From NCBI RefSeq assembly GCF_031393925.1, contig NZ_JANMWL010000128.1, positions 1 to 28,343 of the forward strand: 28,343 nucleotides of DNA. The letters are read 5' to 3'. Positions 23,903 through 28,343 of this stretch are shown one piece after another. A program made the translations under genes and the position numbers. Positions within the stretch are counted from its first letter, which is position 1; each line of letters begins with the position of its first letter. The DNA comes from Methylibium sp031393925. GTDB lineage: Bacteria; Pseudomonadota; Gammaproteobacteria; Burkholderiales; Burkholderiaceae_C. The notes under the pieces were generated by a model. The model made no database searches and was not told the origin of the DNA. It saw only the letters and a program-made list of their open reading frames with translations.

Positions 23903-24431
23903 TCATGCCATCGCGGCATCGAGTTGCTGCGTCGGGTTTAAACCCGCCTCCTGCTTGAAAACGAACGCAAATCGGCACAGGCCGCGACTGCGCTCGGCCC
24001 ACAGCCGGCCAACTTGCGCTTTCTCGAGTTCCTTGGGCATCTCGCGAATGTGCGCGCCCTTGTATTCGACGACCAGCAGACGCCCCGTCGGTCAGCTCGC
24101 ACACGAAGTCGGGATAGAAACGGCCGAACGACGTCGGCAGCCAGAAACCCGCGACCGGGTCGGAGTCGAGGTTGCGTACCCAGTGCCGCACCTGCGGGTG
24201 TTCGTCGATGGCGAGGGCGCAGCGCAACTCCTCGCCGTCGTCGTCCAGATTGGCCAGCACCGGGTAGTAGTGTTTGCTGAACCTGAACTTGCCCTGGTAG
24301 CGCTTGCTCGCAGGCACCGGGTAGGCGGCCGCATCGAAACGAAACTCGTGTGCTGCGCTGGCCTCCACATCCCACCCGCCGTCGAGCACGAACTGTTTGA
24401 ACGCGCTGCGCGAAGCTTCATCGCGCAGCAT
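23903..24431 (-). pseudogene. Remnant of type III restriction enzyme Res subunit (C-terminal tail, frameshifted)
   Basis: Read on the minus strand from 24431, the frame encodes the end of a type III restriction helicase-nuclease: FRFSKHYYPVLANLDD, ALAIDEHPQVRHWVRNLD, then FWLPTSFGRFYPDFVCELTDG. Just there the frame breaks. Removing one G from the GGGG run (CCCC at 24083-24086 on the plus strand) restores RLLVEYKGAHIREMPKELEK and continues to DAAMA and a stop at 23903-23905. The restored piece holds the PD...ExK nuclease motif (PDF, VEYK). The length of 529 bases is one more than a multiple of three. The helicase part and the Mod subunit are missing, and an in-frame TAA stands just upstream, so this is a dead tail of about 175 codons. 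Confidence 0.82.
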
Positions 24432-24439
24432 CTTCGATG

Positions 24440-24500
24440 CGAATGCCTGATTTTAAAATTTTTGGCTGGTTTATTAACAAGCCTCGGGTGCTTTGCAAGC
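24440..24500. other. AT-rich patch between pntB and the restriction remnant
   Basis: About 60 bases are far richer in A and T than the rest of the window (TTTTAAAATTTTT, then GGTTTATTAACAAGCC, an imperfect palindrome around TTAA). It lies exactly at the broken upstream end of the restriction fragment and looks like leftover foreign DNA or a deletion junction. GGCT and AGCC could form a weak stem downstream of pntB. Confidence 0.45.
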
Positions 24501-24541
24501 CCTGTTTGTCTTCAGTGCGGGGCGACCGTTGCCCGCTGGGG

Positions 24542-25978
24542 CTACTCCACCGCCTTCACCATGGCCTCCACCACCTTCTTCGCATCCCCGAACACCATCA
24601 TCGTCTTGTCCATGTAAAAGAGTTCGTTGTCCAGGCCCGCGTAGCCCGCCGCCATGGATCGCTTGTTGACGATGATGGTCTTGGCCTTGTAGGCCTCCAG
24701 GATCGGCATGCCGTAGATCACGCTGCCCTTGATCAGCGCGGCCGGGTTCACGACGTCGTTGGCGCCCAGGATGATGGCCACATCGGCCTGCGCGAACTCG
24801 CCGTTGATGTCCTCCATTTCGAACACCTGGTCGTACGGCACCTCGGCCTCGGCCAGCAGCACGTTCATGTGGCCCGGCATGCGCCCTGCGACCGGGTGGA
24901 TCGCGTACTTGACCGTGATGCCCTTGTGCATGAGCTTCTCGGCGAGCTCGTTGACGGCGTGCTGCGCGCGCGCCACCGCCAAGCCGTAGCCCGGCACGAT
25001 GATCACGGTCTCGGCGTTGCTGAGCATGTAGGCGGCGTCGTCGGCGCTGCCGCTCTTCACCGGGCGCTGCTCGGCGCCGCCGGCCACGGCCGTGGTGGCC
25101 TCGCCGCCAAAGCCGCCGAGGATGACGTTGAAGAACGAGCGGTTCATCGCCTTGCACATGATGTAGCTCAGGATCGCGCCCGACGAACCCACGAGCGAGC
25201 CGGCAATGATCAGCATCGAGTTGTTCAGGCTGAAGCCGATGCCGGCCGCGGCCCAGCCGGAGTAGCTGTTGAGCATCGACACCACCACCGGCATGTCGGC
25301 CCCGCCGATCGGGATGATGATCAGCACGCCCAGCGCGAAGGCCAGGGCCAGCATGGCAAAGAACGCCGGCCAGTTCCCGGTGAAGGTGAACACCAGCCCG
25401 AGCGCGAGCGTCGCGAGGCCGAGCACGAGGTTGAGCAGGTGCTGGCCGCCAAACTGCACCGGTGCGCCCTGGAACAGGCGGAACTTGTACTGGCCCGAGA
25501 GCTTGCCGAAGGCGATCACCGAGCCGCTGAAGGTGACCGCGCCGATGGCCGCGCCGAGAAAGAGTTCGAGGCGGTTGCCGGCCGGAATCGGCGTGCCCTT
25601 GGCGACGATGCCGAAGGCCCACGGCTCGGCCACTGCGGCCACCGCGATGAACACCGCCGCCAGGCCGATCATGCTGTGCATGAAGGCCACCAGCTCGGGC
25701 ATCTTGGTCATCTGCACGCGCTTGGCCATCACCGCGCCGGCGCTGCCGCCGACCAGCAGGCCGACCAGCACAAAGGCCATGCCGCCCAGGCCCGACTGCC
25801 CGGCCCGGCTGGCAAGCTCGACGATCAGCGCCGCCGTGGTCAGCACGGCGATCGCCATGCCGCTCATGCCGAACAGGTTGCCGCGGATCGACGTGGTGGG
25901 GTGCGACAGGCCCTTGAGCGCCTGGATGAAGCAGACGCTCGCGACGAGGTAGAGCAGGGTGACGAGGTTGAGGCTCAT
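24542..25978 (-). CDS. pntB: NAD(P) transhydrogenase beta subunit
   Basis: This 478-residue subunit of proton-translocating transhydrogenase carries the membrane channel helices and the NADP(H)-binding domain III. About nine membrane segments fill residues 1-270 (GADMPVVVSMLNSYSGWAAAGIGF is the conserved block of the channel). Domain III follows with VIIVPGYGLAVARAQHAV, HPVAGRMPGHMNVLLAEA and ILGANDVVNPAA, which bind NADP(H). The enzyme uses the proton gradient to reduce NADP with NADH. Its ATG overlaps the stop of pntAB (ATGA), showing coupled translation. It is the last gene of the three-gene pnt operon. Confidence 0.95.
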   Translation of the reverse strand: MSLNLVTLLYLVASVCFIQALKGLSHPTTSIRGNLFGMSGMAIAVLTTAALIVELASRAGQSGLGGMAFVLVGLLVGGSAGAVMAKRVQMTKMPELVAFMHSMIGLAAVFIAVAAVAEPWAFGIVAKGTPIPAGNRLELFLGAAIGAVTFSGSVIAFGKLSGQYKFRLFQGAPVQFGGQHLLNLVLGLATLALGLVFTFTGNWPAFFAMLALAFALGVLIIIPIGGADMPVVVSMLNSYSGWAAAGIGFSLNNSMLIIAGSLVGSSGAILSYIMCKAMNRSFFNVILGGFGGEATTAVAGGAEQRPVKSGSADDAAYMLSNAETVIIVPGYGLAVARAQHAVNELAEKLMHKGITVKYAIHPVAGRMPGHMNVLLAEAEVPYDQVFEMEDINGEFAQADVAIILGANDVVNPAALIKGSVIYGMPILEAYKAKTIIVNKRSMAAGYAGLDNELFYMDKTMMVFGDAKKVVEAMVKAVE

Positions 25979-26301
25979 GCCTTGGCTCCCTCGGCTGCGA
26001 CCGGCGCCTTCTTTTCCTTCTTGCGAAACATCTCCAGCATGCGCCGCGTGACGAGGAAGCCGCCGAACACGTTGACGGCGGCCAGCGCGACGGCGAGCGT
26101 GCCCATGGTCTTGCCGAGGGTGGTCTCGGTAAGTGCCGCGGCCAGCATGGCGCCGACGATGACGATCGCCGAGATGGCGTTGGTCAGCGCCATCAGCGGC
26201 GTGTGCAGCGCGGGGGTGACGGTCCACACGACGTGGTAGCCGACGTAGATCGCCAGCACGAAGATGATCAGGTTGATCAGGGTGGGGGAGACGGCGTCCA
26301 T
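25975..26301 (-). CDS. pntAB: NAD(P) transhydrogenase alpha-2 (membrane) subunit
   Basis: This 108-residue subunit corresponds to the membrane part that E. coli carries at the end of PntA. Three membrane helices are seen: LINLIIFVLAIYVGYHVVWTV, an AISAIVIVGAMLAAAL segment and TLAVALAAVNVFGGFLV. The conserved VTPALHTPLMALTNAISAIV block is followed by a lysine-rich tail. A split alpha subunit is the Rhodospirillum-type arrangement and common in Burkholderiales. It starts six bases after the pntAA stop and overlaps pntB. Confidence 0.94.
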   Translation of the reverse strand: MDAVSPTLINLIIFVLAIYVGYHVVWTVTPALHTPLMALTNAISAIVIVGAMLAAALTETTLGKTMGTLAVALAAVNVFGGFLVTRRMLEMFRKKEKKAPVAAEGAKA

Positions 26302-26307
26302 GGTGTT

Positions 26308-27426
26308 TCAGCTCCTCAGCAGTTGTCCGTCGCGGCACATCAAACAGGCCTTGACGATGTCGTCTTCGAGATCGATCTTCAGCGCCGCGGCGTCTTGTCC
26401 GAGCACGAGCTTCAAGAAGTCGAGCACGTTGCGCGCATAGAGCGCGCTGGCATCGGCGGCCACCAGTGCCGCGAGGTTGGTTTCGCCGACCAGCGTGACG
26501 CCGTGCTTGACCACGGTCTTGCCGGCCTCGGTGAGCGGGCAGTTGCCGCCGTTGGGGGCGGCCAGGTCGACGATCACCGAGCCGGGCTTCATGGCCCTGA
26601 CCATGTCTTCGCTCACCAGCACCGGCGCCGGGCGGCCGGGGATCAGCGCGGTGGTGATGACGATGTCGGCCGCGGCCACGCGCCTGGCGACCTCGACCTG
26701 CTGGCGCGCCAGCCACGACGGCGGCATCGGCCGCGCGTAGCCGCCCACGCCCTCGGCGGCCTCTTTCTCCTCGGCCGTCTCGTAGGGCACGTCGATGAAC
26801 TTGGCGCCCAGCGACTCGACCTGCTCCTTCACCGAGGGCCGCACGTCGCTCGCCTCGATGACGGCGCCCAGGCGCTTGGCGGTGGCGATCGCCTGCAGCC
26901 CGGCCACGCCCACGCCCAGCACCACCACGCGCGCGGCCTTCACCGTGCCGGCGGCGGTCATGAGCATCGGCATGAAGCGCTGGTACTTGTCGGCCGCGAT
27001 CATCACCGCCTTGTAGCCGGCGATGTTGGCCTGCGAGGACAGCACGTCCATGCTCTGCGCGCGCGTGGTGCGCGGCGCCGCCTCGAGGGCAAATGCCGTC
27101 AGCCGGGCATCCGCCAGCGCCTGCAGGCCTTCGCGGTCAAACGGGTTGAGCAGGCCCACCAGTGCTGCGCCCGGCTTCATGAGGGTGCGCTCGGCGGCGC
27201 TCGGCGAACGCAGTTTGAGCACCAGCTCGCAGCCGAGTGCGCCGGCCGCGTCGACCAGCTCGGCGCCCGCTGCCGCATAGGCTTCGTCGGTGACGCTGGC
27301 GGCCAGGCCGGCGCCGGATTGAATGGCCAGGACATGGCCCTGGGCCTTGAGTTTCTTCGCGGTTTCGGGCGTGACGGCCACCCGTGTTTCACCCGCTGCG
27401 GTCTCGCGCGGCACGCCGATGCGCAT
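26308..27426 (-). CDS. pntAA: NAD(P) transhydrogenase alpha-1 (NAD-binding) subunit
   Basis: This 372-residue soluble NAD(H)-binding domain I belongs to the transhydrogenase (alanine dehydrogenase/PntA family). It starts MRIGVPRETAAGETRVAVTP. It contains SSQANIAGYKAV, the nucleotide fold VLGVGVAGLQAIATAKRLGAVIEASD, and the mobile-loop region GVGGYARPMPPSWLARQ. Hydride passes from NADH here to NADP in PntB. ATG 27426 has AGGAG eight bases upstream. It heads the pnt operon and is divergent from nudJ, with 73 bases between them. Confidence 0.95.
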   Translation of the reverse strand: MRIGVPRETAAGETRVAVTPETAKKLKAQGHVLAIQSGAGLAASVTDEAYAAAGAELVDAAGALGCELVLKLRSPSAAERTLMKPGAALVGLLNPFDREGLQALADARLTAFALEAAPRTTRAQSMDVLSSQANIAGYKAVMIAADKYQRFMPMLMTAAGTVKAARVVVLGVGVAGLQAIATAKRLGAVIEASDVRPSVKEQVESLGAKFIDVPYETAEEKEAAEGVGGYARPMPPSWLARQQVEVARRVAAADIVITTALIPGRPAPVLVSEDMVRAMKPGSVIVDLAAPNGGNCPLTEAGKTVVKHGVTLVGETNLAALVAADASALYARNVLDFLKLVLGQDAAALKIDLEDDIVKACLMCRDGQLLRS

Positions 27427-27499
27427 GGTGGAGGCTCCTCTTGGTATGGGTCTTGTGCGGCGGCGAGCTTACACAATCTCTTTCCCGGCTCCCCTTACG

Positions 27500-28000
27500 A
27501 TGGCAGCGATGAACCAACGATGGAAACCCAGCGTCACCGTGGCCGCGATCATCGAGAGCGAGGGCCGCTTCCTGCTGGTGGAAGAAGAAACGCCCGAGGG
27601 CGTGCGCCTGAACAACCCCGCCGGCCACCTGGATGCGGGCGAGTCGCTGCTCCAGGCGGTGGTGCGCGAGACGCTGGAGGAAACGGCCCGAGTGTTCACG
27701 CCGAGCGCGCTGCTGGGCGTCTACATGTCGCGCTACGTGCGCTCGGCGCGCAACGAGGACGTGACCTACCTGCGCTTTGCCTACTGCGGCACGGTCGGCC
27801 AAGTCGAGCCGGGGCGCGCGCTCGACACCGGCATCCTGCGCACCGTGTGGATGACGGCGGGCGAGATACGTGCCGCGCGCGAGCGCCACCGCAGCCCGGC
27901 CTTGCAGCACGGTATCGACGATTTTCTGCGCGGCAAGCGCCATCCGCTGGACGCGGTGTTCACCGACCCCGGCCTTTACGACCCGGTGGAAAAATCCTGA
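27500..28000 (+). CDS. nudJ: Nudix hydrolase, NudJ type
   Basis: This protein of 166 residues resembles E. coli NudJ, a phosphatase acting on thiamin pyrophosphates and nucleoside di- and triphosphates. The N-terminus KPSVTVAAIIESEGRFLLVEEE and NNPAGHLDAGESLLQAVVRE fit that subgroup. The Nudix box keeps G, E and the metal-binding REXXEE (RETLEE). It departs from the consensus afterwards, with Ala for the usual Gly, Arg for the last hydrophobic residue, and Thr after RE. Two starts are possible: ATG 27500 and ATG 27509 (163 residues); neither has a good ribosome site. mnmA follows after two bases, as in the E. coli nudJ-mnmA pair, which supports the call. Confidence 0.85.
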   Translation: MAAMNQRWKPSVTVAAIIESEGRFLLVEEETPEGVRLNNPAGHLDAGESLLQAVVRETLEETARVFTPSALLGVYMSRYVRSARNEDVTYLRFAYCGTVGQVEPGRALDTGILRTVWMTAGEIRAARERHRSPALQHGIDDFLRGKRHPLDAVFTDPGLYDPVEKS

Positions 28001-28002
28001 CC

Positions 28003-28343
28003 ATGCACAAGGCAGCGGCAAGAGCGCGCGTGGTGGTGGGCCTGTCGGGCGGTGTCGACTCGGCGGTGAGCGCCTGGCTGCTCAAGCAGCAGGGCTTCGA
28101 CGTCGTTGGCCTCTTCATGAAGAACTGGGAGGACGATGACGACGACGAGCACTGCACCTCGCGCCAGGACTTCCTCGACGCGGCCAGCGTGGCCGACCGG
28201 ATCGGCATCGAGATCGAGCATGTGAACTTCGCGGCCGAGTACAAGGACCGCGTGTTCGCCGAGTTCCTGCGCGAGTACGCCGCCGGCCGCACGCCCAACC
28301 CCGACGTGCTGTGCAACGCCGAGATCAAGTTCAAGGCCTTCCT
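28003..28343 (+). CDS. mnmA: tRNA-specific 2-thiouridylase, N-terminal part
   Basis: The gene runs off the end of the window; 113 codons are visible. The PP-loop LSGGVDSAVSAWLLK (residues 14-28) binds ATP for activation of uridine 34. C104 in NPDVLCN is the first catalytic cysteine, which lies in the same motif in E. coli MnmA. FMKNWEDDDDDEHC is the usual block of the proteobacterial enzymes. The enzyme installs the 2-thio group of mnm5s2U34 in tRNAs for Lys, Glu and Gln. GGTGGA lies upstream of the ATG within the end of nudJ, and the two-base gap implies cotranscription. Confidence 0.95.
   Translation, partial: MHKAAARARVVVGLSGGVDSAVSAWLLKQQGFDVVGLFMKNWEDDDDDEHCTSRQDFLDAASVADRIGIEIEHVNFAAEYKDRVFAEFLREYAAGRTPNPDVLCNAEIKFKAF

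Noticed and set aside
24542..26716. 724-codon minus-strand frame covering pntB, pntAB and part of pntAA
   Set aside because: Only the part from 25978 down is protein-like (PntB). The upstream extension is out of frame with PntAB and PntAA, both of which are clear.

Overview
The window is high-GC, densely coded chromosomal DNA. Gene content and protein style point to a betaproteobacterium of the order Burkholderiales, probably near Rubrivivax, Leptothrix or Methylibium. This placement is an inference: there is no rRNA and no taxonomic marker in the window. There is no tRNA, CRISPR array, insertion sequence or prophage. The only clear mobile-DNA trace is a broken tail of a type III restriction subunit.

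Left part (1-5.5 kb). A COG2509 FAD-dependent dehydrogenase and a 56-residue basic protein lie on the minus strand. A secreted protein built from two copies of one disulfide-type repeat is on the plus strand. Next comes a translationally coupled pair: a membrane GT2 polysaccharide synthase and a YaiO-type outer-membrane barrel. A 12-bp perfect inverted repeat precedes the pair.

Catabolic part (5.7-11 kb). A PcaC-PcaD fusion is followed by the thiolase PcaF. Together they carry the protocatechuate branch of the beta-ketoadipate pathway from carboxymuconolactone to succinyl-CoA plus acetyl-CoA, apart from the CoA-transferase step. Convergent to them is an exported amidase followed by a hydroxypyruvate-isomerase-family protein.

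Middle part (11.2-18.5 kb). An apparent UndA, the non-heme iron oxidase that makes 1-alkenes from medium-chain fatty acids, has a structured leader. It converges on a complete RND efflux operon (adaptor, pump, outer-membrane channel) with a TetR-type operator at its promoter and no adjacent regulator. REP-like palindromes separate the two.

Right part (18.6-28.3 kb). lrgA-lrgB lie behind a sigma70-like promoter and a short unidentified frame. A long minus-strand run then holds, in transcription order, pntAA-pntAB-pntB (proton-translocating transhydrogenase), the restriction-gene remnant, fadD, a 178-residue unknown, an MTA/SAH nucleosidase and a small membrane protein. The window closes with divergent nudJ and the start of mnmA, the same neighbourhood as in E. 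coli.

The items most worth following up are the UndA homologue and its leader, the PcaC-first fusion, the duplicated-domain secreted protein, the GT2-YaiO pair with its dyad, the orphan efflux operator and the frameshifted restriction remnant.
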